In this document: piece after piece, positions 1 through 6,336 of the stretch
How the letters are laid out: each line of letters begins with the position of its first letter
How positions within the stretch are numbered: position 1 is the stretch's first letter
Assembly: GCA_002085355.1 (NCBI GenBank)
Contig: NATN01000103.1
Span: 1 to 8,312 of the forward strand
Origin: Candidatus Zhuqueibacterota bacterium 4484_87
GTDB lineage: Bacteria > Zhuqueibacterota > Zhuqueibacteria > Thermofontimicrobiales > Thermofontimicrobiaceae
Direction of reading: 5' to 3'
DNA length: 8,312 nucleotides
Made by a program: the position numbers and the translations under genes
Notes under the pieces: generated by a model
Seen by the model: the letters and a program-made list of their open reading frames with translations, nothing else
Databases searched by the model: none
Told to the model about the DNA's origin: nothing

Positions 1-2
1 GG

Positions 3-1508
3 CAGTCTGGGGGGCGAGGACCAGCAGATCCTTTACCCGGGCGGCAAACGCAGCGAAGAGCTTTCGGGCGCGGTCCAACGGAAATAGATCAGCGCATCAT
101 GTGGCCCGATGCAGATGTAATTTTAATGTCCGGTGATTATTTGCAGGTGCGAATAAAAGGCAGCCCCGGCGGACGCGCGAAGTTTTCTATTCCCAAACTA
201 TGTAAAAATGTTCCCATGGTCGAATTGCCGCGGCGGGATGCGCTTGGAATGCGGGGGATTTACAGCGGAGTAGTGCGCCTGGAAACTGAAAAGCCCATTT
301 ACGACAAGCAAGTTGAATTTGAACTACGCGGCAGAGACGGGAAAAAAGTGAAAGTAAAATCCGTCGGCAAAGTAACAGTATTGTCCGGCAAAATTCCCCG
401 GGTGGGCGAAACCAGATCGACGACCTATTTGAAATCAACTCCCTATGCGCTCAGCGTAATGTCGATTTTACCTGTTGGAATCCGGCTGCATGTGATCGGG
501 AGGCTTGCCAATCACTATAAAATCCGACTGGCGGACGGAAAGTATGCCTATGTCGCAGCGCCGGATGTGCATCTGCTTCCGCCCGGAATACCGCTTCCGA
601 AAACATCAATTTCCCTACCATCGTTGGGCTTTGACCGGGACTGGCTACAACTATCCATGCGCATCGGAACTGCCTGCCCGTTCACAATTCAGCAAACGAC
701 TGATCCCGCGACCCTTGAATTGACAGTTTTCGGAGCTCATCTCACTTCTCAGTGGATCACATATCCTGACTATGATTCTACCATCCACATGATTCGCTGG
801 CAGCAGCCCACAGCGGACATTTTTAAATTGATTGTGAAATTAAATCAAAAGCAGCAATGGGGACATCGGGTTCGTTTTGAAAAAGGACGCATGATTTTGG
901 AAATCCGTAAAGCGCCTAAAATAGCGCCGCCGCCTGAAAGCCCGGTAGCTGGGTTGATTTTTGCGCTGGATGCAGGACACGGCGGTGTTGAATTAGGTGC
1001 TGTGGGAGCGACTGGCTTGATGGAAAAAGATGTAAATTTGATTTACACAAAAAAATTGGCTGCGCTACTTGATTCAGCAGGTGCAGAAGTTATTCTCACT
1101 CGCAAGAGTGATAAACGTATGAGCTTGGCAGATCGAATTGAAAAAGCGCGTCAAGCAAATGCTCATTTTTTCATCTGGTTGCACAATAACTCAGTTGGCT
1201 CTGCGTCAGATCCGGCCGCTGTGCGTGGAACGAGTACCTATTTCACTATTCCGCAAAATCAAGCGTTAGCGTGGGAGATTTACCCGCATTTGTTGAAGCT
1301 TGGTTTGCGGCCCTTTGGGAGAGTGCAATCCGATTATTTTGTTACCCGGCAGACGGACATGCTCATCGTGCTCGTGGAGGGTGGCTTCATGTCCAATCCC
1401 GAAGATGAAATGTTACTCGCTGATGACGCTTTTTTAGATAAATTGGCGCGGGCAGTGTTCGATGGTTTAGAGGATTTCTGCTTTAAGCAGAGAGAAAATA
1501 AACATTGA
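3..1508 (+). CDS. N-acetylmuramoyl-L-alanine amidase (Amidase_3/AmiC type), 5'-partial
   Basis: This zinc amidase cleaves the bond between N-acetylmuramic acid and the L-alanine of the peptide stem in the periplasm, acting in cell separation or wall turnover. Numbering from the first in-frame ATG (position 99), the Amidase_3 domain spans about 285-460. The family's zinc and catalytic residues are visible: H294 in DAGHGG, E309 in MEKD, H362 in WLHNN, and E427 in VEGGFMSN. Upstream lie a beta-rich stalk (about 1-95, with the motif KGSPGG), a bacterial SH3-like domain (about 95-160) and an AMIN-like domain (about 185-272), consistent with wall targeting. A Pro-rich linker (271-283) precedes the catalytic domain. 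M99 is an unlikely true start: there is no signal peptide, no good ribosome site, and the frame stays open to the left edge with family-like residues (EIDQRIM). The real start, with signal peptide, is therefore probably outside the window. The frame before about position 85 is less certain. The next gene begins 32 bases downstream. Confidence 0.88.
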   Translation, partial: QSGGRGPADPLPGRQTQRRAFGRGPTEIDQRIMWPDADVILMSGDYLQVRIKGSPGGRAKFSIPKLCKNVPMVELPRRDALGMRGIYSGVVRLETEKPIYDKQVEFELRGRDGKKVKVKSVGKVTVLSGKIPRVGETRSTTYLKSTPYALSVMSILPVGIRLHVIGRLANHYKIRLADGKYAYVAAPDVHLLPPGIPLPKTSISLPSLGFDRDWLQLSMRIGTACPFTIQQTTDPATLELTVFGAHLTSQWITYPDYDSTIHMIRWQQPTADIFKLIVKLNQKQQWGHRVRFEKGRMILEIRKAPKIAPPPESPVAGLIFALDAGHGGVELGAVGATGLMEKDVNLIYTKKLAALLDSAGAEVILTRKSDKRMSLADRIEKARQANAHFFIWLHNNSVGSASDPAAVRGTSTYFTIPQNQALAWEIYPHLLKLGLRPFGRVQSDYFVTRQTDMLIVLVEGGFMSNPEDEMLLADDAFLDKLARAVFDGLEDFCFKQRENKH

Positions 1509-1540
1509 GAATAAGCTAAAGTAAAGCGAGGAGATAGATT

Positions 1541-2461
1541 ATGTCCAAAATGAATCGACGCGAATTCATCAAAATCGCCGGAATCTCTACAGCAGCGCTG
1601 TCCGGAGTGTTGCCCAGTTTGCCGCTCATCGGTGAACCGACTCGTCCGAATTTGCCAATGGACTTGGCAGTTGTACGAAATGGCCAACCGGCAGCAATGG
1701 TGAGAAAAGCTGTGGAAATGCTTGGCGGCATGTCGAAGTTCGTCAAAAAGGGCCAAACAGTAGTCGTGAAGCCAAATATCGGTTGGGATCGCGTTCCGGA
1801 GCAGGCTGCCACGACCAACCCTGAGGTTGTCGCAGAGGTTGTCCGTATGTGCAAAGAAGCCGGTGCGTCAAAGGTTATGGTTTTTGACAATACCTGCAAT
1901 CAGGCGCGACGGTGTTACACTCGCAGCCAGATACAAAAGAAGGCAAAGGAAGCTGGAGCTGATGTGAGTTTTATGTATAAACAGAAATTTCAGAAAGTGC
2001 GGATTCCTGATGGGATTGAGCTGAAAACATGGGAAATCTACACGGATGCACTGAAAGCGGACGTATTGATCAATGTACCTATTGCCAAACATCATTCGCT
2101 GAGCCGCGTCACTCTGGGTATGAAAAATTTGATGGGACTCATCGGTGGAAATCGCGGAAAAATCCATAATCATTTCAATGTGAAAATTACTGATTTGAAT
2201 ACAATCATCAAGCCGCAGTTGACTATCCTGGATGCAGTGCGGATTTTATTGCGAAACGGGCCTCAAGGGGGTAATCTGAAAGATGTCAATGAAATGAATA
2301 CGATTGTCGCAGGAGCGGATATTGTAGCAGTAGATGCATTTGGTGCTACGCTGTTTGGCTTGCTGCCGGATCAGTTGGGATTTTTGAAAGAGGCTTACTC
2401 ACGAGGGCTCGGGGAAATGAATTTGGATAAATTGAAGATTAAAAAAGTGAGTTTGAGTTAA
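1541..2461 (+). CDS. Tat-exported DUF362 domain protein
   Basis: This 306-residue protein belongs to the DUF362 family, whose biochemical role is not firmly known; members are often linked to iron-sulfur or redox functions. Residues 5-11 (NRREFIK) form a near-consensus twin-arginine motif, followed by a moderately hydrophobic Ala/Ser/Gly-rich stretch (12-30). Export of a folded protein by the Tat pathway is thus likely. DUF362 hallmarks follow: VVVKPNIGW at 74-82, a conserved KHH...GMKNLMGL block at 183-200, LTILDA at 227-232 and a VAVDAFG segment near 262-268. No ferredoxin-type CxxCxxC cluster is present, unlike DUF362 members fused to a 4Fe-4S domain. Here the iron-sulfur clusters sit in the next gene, a membrane polyferredoxin, which suggests the two proteins work together. 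The start is supported by GAGGAGA at 1528-1534, 6 bases upstream of ATG 1541. The family call is strong; the function is inference. Confidence 0.85.
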   Translation: MSKMNRREFIKIAGISTAALSGVLPSLPLIGEPTRPNLPMDLAVVRNGQPAAMVRKAVEMLGGMSKFVKKGQTVVVKPNIGWDRVPEQAATTNPEVVAEVVRMCKEAGASKVMVFDNTCNQARRCYTRSQIQKKAKEAGADVSFMYKQKFQKVRIPDGIELKTWEIYTDALKADVLINVPIAKHHSLSRVTLGMKNLMGLIGGNRGKIHNHFNVKITDLNTIIKPQLTILDAVRILLRNGPQGGNLKDVNEMNTIVAGADIVAVDAFGATLFGLLPDQLGFLKEAYSRGLGEMNLDKLKIKKVSLS

Positions 2462-2614
2462 TTCCATAACATGAAACAAAATGGCTCGGGGAAATTTTAT
2501 ATTAAAAAGCAGCGGAAAATCTGGCGAGCTTGTGTTGCGGCGATTAGTCGTAAAATTGCAAAAATTTATTTTCATAATTTTTCAAGATAAGGGACAGCAA
2601 AAAGACGAGGGATA

Positions 2615-4180
2615 ATGGAACGATTACGAAGAATTTCACAAATCCTATTTCTCATATTTTTTCTATACTTGTTTTTCCATGCCACTTATCCATACGAAGG
2701 CGGAATTCCTGCTGAAATTTTCTTGCAAATGAGTCCGCTGGTAGCTGTAGTCACAATGATTGCAACGCGCGTATTTGTAGTGTCTCTGCTGCTGGGGTTG
2801 ATTGTTTTGGCACTGTCCTTTTTTCTCGGCAGATATTTTTGTGGTTGGATGTGCCCCTTGGGAACGAGCATCGATTTGATGGATCGACTGCTGGGCAGGA
2901 TTCGGCGTTCTGATCGCAGAAAAGTCCAAAAGTTCCGTCCGTGGAAATTTTCCGTTCTGCTTGTTATTCTTGTCGCTGCAATTTTTTCTTTTCAGTTTGT
3001 CTGGTTTTTCGATCCCATTGTTATTATGACTCGAGTCACTACAACGTCGTTATATCCTCTTGCAGCTTTTTTTATTGATGGAATGATGGATGTTCTGCTG
3101 CAAATTGGCATTTTTCAGGATCCGTTATTTTCCCTGTACGATTTCTTAAGGGAAATAGTTCTGCCGTTGGAACCGCTATTCTTTCAGCAGAGCGTGATTT
3201 TTGGGTTGATTTTTATTGCTATTTTGTTGCTGAATCGTTTTGCCAAGCGATTTTGGTGTCGTTATTTGTGCCCGTTAGGTGCGCTTTTTGGTTTTGTATC
3301 GAAGTTTCGTTTAACCCGGGGAATCTCGATTGATGAAAAAATTTGTACCAAATGTGGCAGATGTCAGATTGCCTGCAAAATGGACGCGATCAATGATGAT
3401 TTAAATTCCTATAATCCCATTGAATGCGTTGAGTGCATGTCTTGTATTGAAGTTTGTCCAGAGGGAGCGATCTCTTATAAAATGAACTTTCGTCTGGGCA
3501 GTGAAAAGACAGATGTCAGTCGGCGGCGATTCATCTGGTCAACAGCAACCGGGCTGTTGACTTTGGGATTGGTGAAGACGAGTTTCCCTGACAAAGTGTC
3601 ACAAGGCAATGTAGTGCGTCCGCCTGGGGCATTGCCGGAAAATGAATTTCTTGATCGCTGCGTGCGCTGTCAGGAGTGCGTAAAGATTTGTTCCACAACG
3701 GGCAAGGCACTGCAGCCTGCATTTTTGGAGAGCGGCTGGGAAGGAATCTGGACGCCCATAGTGAACGCGCGGCATGGTTATTGCGAATACAATTGCAATT
3801 TGTGTGGGCAGGTGTGTCCTTCCGGAGCCATTCATCCGCTCGAACTGGAAGCAAAGCAAACATTGAAAATGGGACTGGCTCATTTTGATCGAAATCGTTG
3901 CATCCCATGGTACAAGAATGAAGATTGTCTCGTCTGCGAAGAACATTGTCCGCTGCCGGACAAAGCGATCAAATTTGATGTGCGTGAAGTGAAAGCGCAA
4001 GACGGAACAATGCGTGTAGTGAAATTTCCTTACGTCGATGAGTCCCTGTGTATCGGATGCGGTATTTGTGTAACGAAATGTCCTGTGGAAGGCCCCGGAG
4101 GAATATTCCTCACGAATGCCCAGGAACAACGCTGGGGAGAAGACGAATCTTCAGGGGAAGGCTATTTAGAGAATTTTTAA
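2615..4180 (+). CDS. Membrane polyferredoxin: NapH-like/NapG-like fusion with six 4Fe-4S motifs
   Basis: This predicted electron-transfer protein links the membrane to the cell exterior or periplasm. Residues 1-210 contain about five hydrophobic segments (about 7-24, 43-70, 111-131, 145-165, 192-207). They carry the paired CxxxCP motifs typical of NapH/YccM-like proteins: C76/C80 (CGWMCP) and C215/C219 (CRYLCP). Two 4Fe-4S motifs follow, at C244-C254 and C271-C281. At 302-320 there is SRRRF followed by a short hydrophobic run, resembling a Tat signal inside the chain. After it come four more cysteine clusters: C349-C359, C390-C401, C438-C445 (preceded by C429), and C479-C489, the arrangement of NapG-like ferredoxins. 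The protein therefore looks like NapH and NapG joined in one chain. The start is well supported by GAGGGA ending 3-4 bases before ATG 2615. It lies 153 bases after the DUF362 gene on the same strand. No nap catalytic subunit is present, so the final acceptor is unknown. Confidence 0.88.
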   Translation: MERLRRISQILFLIFFLYLFFHATYPYEGGIPAEIFLQMSPLVAVVTMIATRVFVVSLLLGLIVLALSFFLGRYFCGWMCPLGTSIDLMDRLLGRIRRSDRRKVQKFRPWKFSVLLVILVAAIFSFQFVWFFDPIVIMTRVTTTSLYPLAAFFIDGMMDVLLQIGIFQDPLFSLYDFLREIVLPLEPLFFQQSVIFGLIFIAILLLNRFAKRFWCRYLCPLGALFGFVSKFRLTRGISIDEKICTKCGRCQIACKMDAINDDLNSYNPIECVECMSCIEVCPEGAISYKMNFRLGSEKTDVSRRRFIWSTATGLLTLGLVKTSFPDKVSQGNVVRPPGALPENEFLDRCVRCQECVKICSTTGKALQPAFLESGWEGIWTPIVNARHGYCEYNCNLCGQVCPSGAIHPLELEAKQTLKMGLAHFDRNRCIPWYKNEDCLVCEEHCPLPDKAIKFDVREVKAQDGTMRVVKFPYVDESLCIGCGICVTKCPVEGPGGIFLTNAQEQRWGEDESSGEGYLENF

Positions 4181-4306
4181 AGATGATCGATAGATTGTTC
4201 TAATAACTTTTTGTAATTTTCAGAAAGACGTACGCAGGTTTGTGAGATACATTTTGAATAAAATTTTCTATCAATAATGTTATTGTTTTTGGGGAGAGCA
4301 AATTAC

Positions 4307-4311
4307 AGGAG
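4307..4311 (+). promoter_or_regulatory. Ribosome binding site deciding a TTG start
   Basis: AGGAG lies 8 bases upstream of TTG 4320. No in-frame ATG occurs near the beginning of the coding region; the next in-frame Met is residue 64, inside the STAS-like domain. The TTG is thus the most credible initiation codon. Confidence 0.7.
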
Positions 4312-4319
4312 CACTATTT

Positions 4320-5240
4320 TTGAAAAGACAAGATTCGACAACCGCGAGCAATGGGCAAGCTTCAGAAATTTTTGAGATAATTGCAAAAGAATCAAATGAC
4401 ATCAACGAACAGATTTCTTCGCTGGAATCACAAGTGTTTGAGCATTTTCGCCAGGAGCATTTTCATCTGAAAATTAATTTACGGAATGTGAAAATTGCTG
4501 CTCCGAGAATGATCATTTTTTTTATCCGCGCGTCCAGCCAGGCGCGGCGGCTCGGCGGAGATATCGAATTGGCACACATCAATCCTTTTGTCAGAAACAA
4601 TCTGGTGACATTTTCCCCTAAAACATTTTTATCCATTGAGCAGTCTGAAGATTTTGCTCTGCTTGATTTCGGGGAAGATATTGAACCAGAACCGATTCCG
4701 GAAATTGCCACTGAATCTGATCGATCCCGGGAAATGCCTGAGGAACCAAAGGAATCCGCTGACGTAGAAAACAATCACGATGAGGAAATCGCGTTAGAAA
4801 TTTTGCAGTCGCTGGACTTGCGCGAGTCAGACAAGGTGCGTATCAGTAGCTCGCCTGATAGTTTGTACAAAGTGTGCGATTTTGTGGTGCAGCGCGCCCA
4901 AAAGGCCGGATTCGATCAACATGAACTGGCAAAATTGAAAGTGACTACCTATGAAGCCAGCTTGAATGTCGTAGAACATGCCTATTTCTCGAATCCAGAT
5001 TACTGGATCGATGTGTACGCAATTCATCGGGACGGAAGATTTTATATAGTAATTCACGACTGGGGTACGAGCTTTGAGTTTAATCCGGATCGAAATTACG
5101 ATGTGGAAATGGCAGTCAAGCAAAGGAAAACCGGCGGGTTTGGATTGCACATTATCAGGCGTTCGGTGGATGAAATTTATTATTTGAAAGATCAAAGTGT
5201 CGGCAATCGACTGATTTTAATTAAAAAATTACCAGCTTAA
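4320..5240 (+). CDS. STAS-like domain fused to HATPase_c (anti-sigma / RsbW-type kinase) protein
   Basis: This 306-residue soluble protein is probably a partner-switching regulator. The C-terminal half (about 172-304) matches the RsbW/SpoIIAB-type HATPase fold. The N-box is E212-x3-N216 followed by H220 and A221-Y222. The G1 box is DWG at 247-249 with F252, and the G2 box is TGGFGL at 271-276. The chain ends in a GNRLILIKK strand. The N-terminal part (about 48-106) resembles a STAS domain, with a LRNV strand, a helix ending SSQARRLGG, then a strand and NPFV. The site that normally holds the phosphorylated serine (DSSG in SpoIIAA/RsbV) reads IAAPR here, so it is probably not phosphorylated. 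An acidic Glu/Pro-rich linker (about 119-155) joins the halves. The N-terminal 20-45 residues may form a coiled coil. Translation starts at TTG, and a small membrane protein gene follows after 8 bases. The sigma factor or client is not in the window. Confidence 0.8.
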   Translation: MKRQDSTTASNGQASEIFEIIAKESNDINEQISSLESQVFEHFRQEHFHLKINLRNVKIAAPRMIIFFIRASSQARRLGGDIELAHINPFVRNNLVTFSPKTFLSIEQSEDFALLDFGEDIEPEPIPEIATESDRSREMPEEPKESADVENNHDEEIALEILQSLDLRESDKVRISSSPDSLYKVCDFVVQRAQKAGFDQHELAKLKVTTYEASLNVVEHAYFSNPDYWIDVYAIHRDGRFYIVIHDWGTSFEFNPDRNYDVEMAVKQRKTGGFGLHIIRRSVDEIYYLKDQSVGNRLILIKKLPA

Positions 5241-5248
5241 GGAAGTTT

Positions 5249-5482
5249 ATGGCGAGCAAAAAACAGCGCTCTCTTTATGATGAAATAAAGGAGTTTCACA
5301 AAGAAAAGAAGAAATATGTCATTGTATTATTCTTTTTTGGGATTTTGGGCTTGATTTTTCCTATCATCCCGGGGCTGCTGTTGCTCGGTATGGGCGTGGC
5401 GTTGCTGGATCCGAAAGGCGGAGAAGAGTTGATTCAGAAAATTAAAGATTGGGTCAGGTCTTTTTTCAAAAGAAAAATCTAA
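5249..5482 (+). CDS. Small PGPGW-like membrane protein
   Basis: This is a 77-residue membrane protein of unknown function. A charged N-terminus rich in Lys and Glu (1-22) precedes a long hydrophobic stretch (about 23-53) broken by FPIIPG at 37-42. It probably forms a hairpin of two short membrane segments, ending in GVALLDPKGG. This layout, with a central Pro-Gly turn followed by LLLLGMGVALL, resembles the PGPGW family of small transmembrane proteins, though the signature is not exact. A basic amphipathic tail (60-77) follows. The ribosome site AAGGAAG (5239-5245) overlaps the stop codon of the preceding gene, and only 8 bases separate the two genes, so translational coupling is likely. The membrane metallopeptidase gene starts 22 bases further on. 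That it is a real gene is well supported by spacing and composition; the family call is moderate. Confidence 0.75.
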   Translation: MASKKQRSLYDEIKEFHKEKKKYVIVLFFFGILGLIFPIIPGLLLLGMGVALLDPKGGEELIQKIKDWVRSFFKRKI

Positions 5483-5491
5483 AACGAAAAT

Positions 5492-5500
5492 GGAGGTGAT
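5492..5500 (+). promoter_or_regulatory. Strong Shine-Dalgarno site that places the peptidase start at 5505
   Basis: GGAGGTGAT is nearly perfectly complementary to the 16S rRNA 3' end and lies 4 bases before ATG 5505. The earlier ATG at 5490 overlaps the beginning of this site and has no ribosome site of its own. Confidence 0.85.
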
Positions 5501-5504
5501 AAGT

Positions 5505-6191
5505 ATGTATTTTTTGTCGCCTATTGATATTGGCTTATTGGCAATTGCATTCATTGTGTCCATGTATGCACAGATGAAAGTGAAGTCCACATTTGCCCGC
5601 TATAGCAAAGTACGTTCGCGTCGCGGCTTGACCGGCGCTGAAGTGGCGCAGCGAATTTTGATGGCAAATAACATTCACGATGTGACAATTGAAGAAACGA
5701 GAGGGTTGCTTTCCGATCATTATGATCCGATAAAAAGAAAATTGAGACTCTCCAGTGAGAATTTCAATTCTACTTCCGTGGCATCACTGGGAGTGGCAGC
5801 ACATGAGACAGGTCATGCGATTCAACACCATGTGGGTTATGCGCCGCTCAAATGGCGGCATAGTATTTTTCCCGTTGCTAATTTGGGCACTAATCTGGCG
5901 TTCCCGTTCTTTTTCATCGGGTTGATTTTCAGTTCGGGATTTTTAATGGATGTAGGAATCTATTTTTTTCTGGCAGCTGTGGCATTTCAGGTAATTACCT
6001 TGCCTGTGGAATTTGATGCCAGCCGTCGGGCATTGGCGATATTGGAATCGGGCGGCTTTCTCGAACGGGATGAAATCAGTGGTGCGAGAAAAGTACTGAA
6101 CGCAGCGGCAATGACCTACGTTGCAGCAACAGCCGTGGCAATTTTGCAACTGGTCAGACTGTTGCTGATTCGCGGAGCAAGTGACAACTAA
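5505..6191 (+). CDS. YugP-type membrane zinc metallopeptidase (Zn_peptidase_2)
   Basis: This 228-residue membrane protein belongs to the neutral zinc metallopeptidase family typified by Bacillus YugP; the physiological substrate is unknown. Numbering from ATG 5505, an N-terminal membrane segment (about 7-24) comes first, then a cytoplasmic or membrane-proximal domain with RRGLTGAEVAQRIL at 39-52. The zinc motif HETGH is at 100-104 (H100, H104 ligands, E101 catalytic). A downstream PVEFDASRRA block at 167-176 likely supplies the third ligand (E169 or D171). Two or three hydrophobic segments lie at about 122-145, 148-166 and 205-223. The length matches the family. The start at 5505 rather than 5490 is chosen because of the near-perfect ribosome site between them. 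It is the last gene of a tight three-gene set with the STAS/HATPase protein and the small membrane protein, suggesting a shared envelope role. Confidence 0.9.
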   Translation: MYFLSPIDIGLLAIAFIVSMYAQMKVKSTFARYSKVRSRRGLTGAEVAQRILMANNIHDVTIEETRGLLSDHYDPIKRKLRLSSENFNSTSVASLGVAAHETGHAIQHHVGYAPLKWRHSIFPVANLGTNLAFPFFFIGLIFSSGFLMDVGIYFFLAAVAFQVITLPVEFDASRRALAILESGGFLERDEISGARKVLNAAAMTYVAATAVAILQLVRLLLIRGASDN

Positions 6192-6205
6192 TTTGCAAAA
6201 ATAAA

Positions 6206-6234
6206 TTGACAGAGACGGAAGCGGCATTTTTACT
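6206..6234 (+). promoter_or_regulatory. Possible sigma70-type promoter overlapping a hairpin
   Basis: A perfect -35 hexamer TTGACA (6206-6211) is followed, after 17 bases, by TTTACT (6229-6234), which matches the -10 consensus at 4 of 6 positions. An alternative -10, TACTAT (6231-6236), has a 19-base spacer. It would drive the restriction-modification gene at 6337. The elements lie across the left arm and loop of the hairpin at 6213-6248, so this could be coincidence, and it is unknown whether this organism uses a standard sigma70 consensus. Confidence 0.3.
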
Positions 6235-6248
6235 ATGCCGCTCCGTCT
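6213..6248 (+). terminator. Strong stem-loop, probable transcription terminator
   Basis: The arms AGACGG(AA)GCGGCAT (6213-6227) and ATGCCGCTCCGTCT (6235-6248) pair over 14 bp with a single bulged A and a 7-base loop (ttttact). It begins 21 bases after the peptidase stop codon, the expected place for an operon end. The following bases (ggttta) form only a weak U-tract, so termination may be partial or factor-assisted; an extragenic repeat is an alternative. Confidence 0.6.
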
Positions 6249-6286
6249 GGTTTAGTCTGTAGTAAACAGGTTTCGAGATAACGCAC

Positions 6287-6301
6287 ATTTATTTAATAAA
6301 T
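6287..6301. repeat. AT-rich inverted repeat upstream of the restriction-modification gene
   Basis: Perfect 7-base arms ATTTATT and AATAAAT flank a single T, centred about 43 bases before the start codon. It could be a repressor operator or simply AT-rich promoter DNA; no regulator gene is seen in the window. Confidence 0.35.
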
Positions 6302-6336
6302 AGTCGTTATTAATTCCTCAAAGAGAAATTTCTTTT

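Noticed and set aside
99..101. ATG at 99 as the amidase start
   Set aside because: No signal peptide or good ribosome site, and family-like residues continue in frame upstream to the window edge.
2556..2578. TTGCAA ... CATAAT as a promoter before the polyferredoxin gene
   Set aside because: The spacer is only 11 bases, too short for a sigma70-type promoter.
2627..2632. RR at residues 5-6 of the polyferredoxin as a Tat signal
   Set aside because: It is followed by a long, strongly hydrophobic membrane segment and lacks the RRxF pattern; it reads better as a positive-inside charge before the first membrane segment.
3599..4129. Minus-strand open frame of 176 codons within the polyferredoxin gene
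   Set aside because: It lies wholly opposite a well-supported gene, has no recognisable domain, and has a composition typical of an antisense shadow. The same holds for the minus-strand frames at 1334-1756 and 1516-1899.
4272..4290. CAATA/TATTG hairpin with T-run as a terminator after the polyferredoxin gene
   Set aside because: The stem is only 5 AT-rich pairs with a 4-base loop, too weak to call; it may be ordinary AT-rich promoter DNA.
5490..5492. ATG at 5490 as the metallopeptidase start
   Set aside because: It overlaps a near-perfect Shine-Dalgarno site that serves ATG 5505; the five extra residues are just the translated ribosome site.
6250..6267. GTTTA/TAAAC inverted repeat after the main hairpin
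   Set aside because: Only 5-base arms separated by 8 bases, expected by chance in AT-rich DNA.
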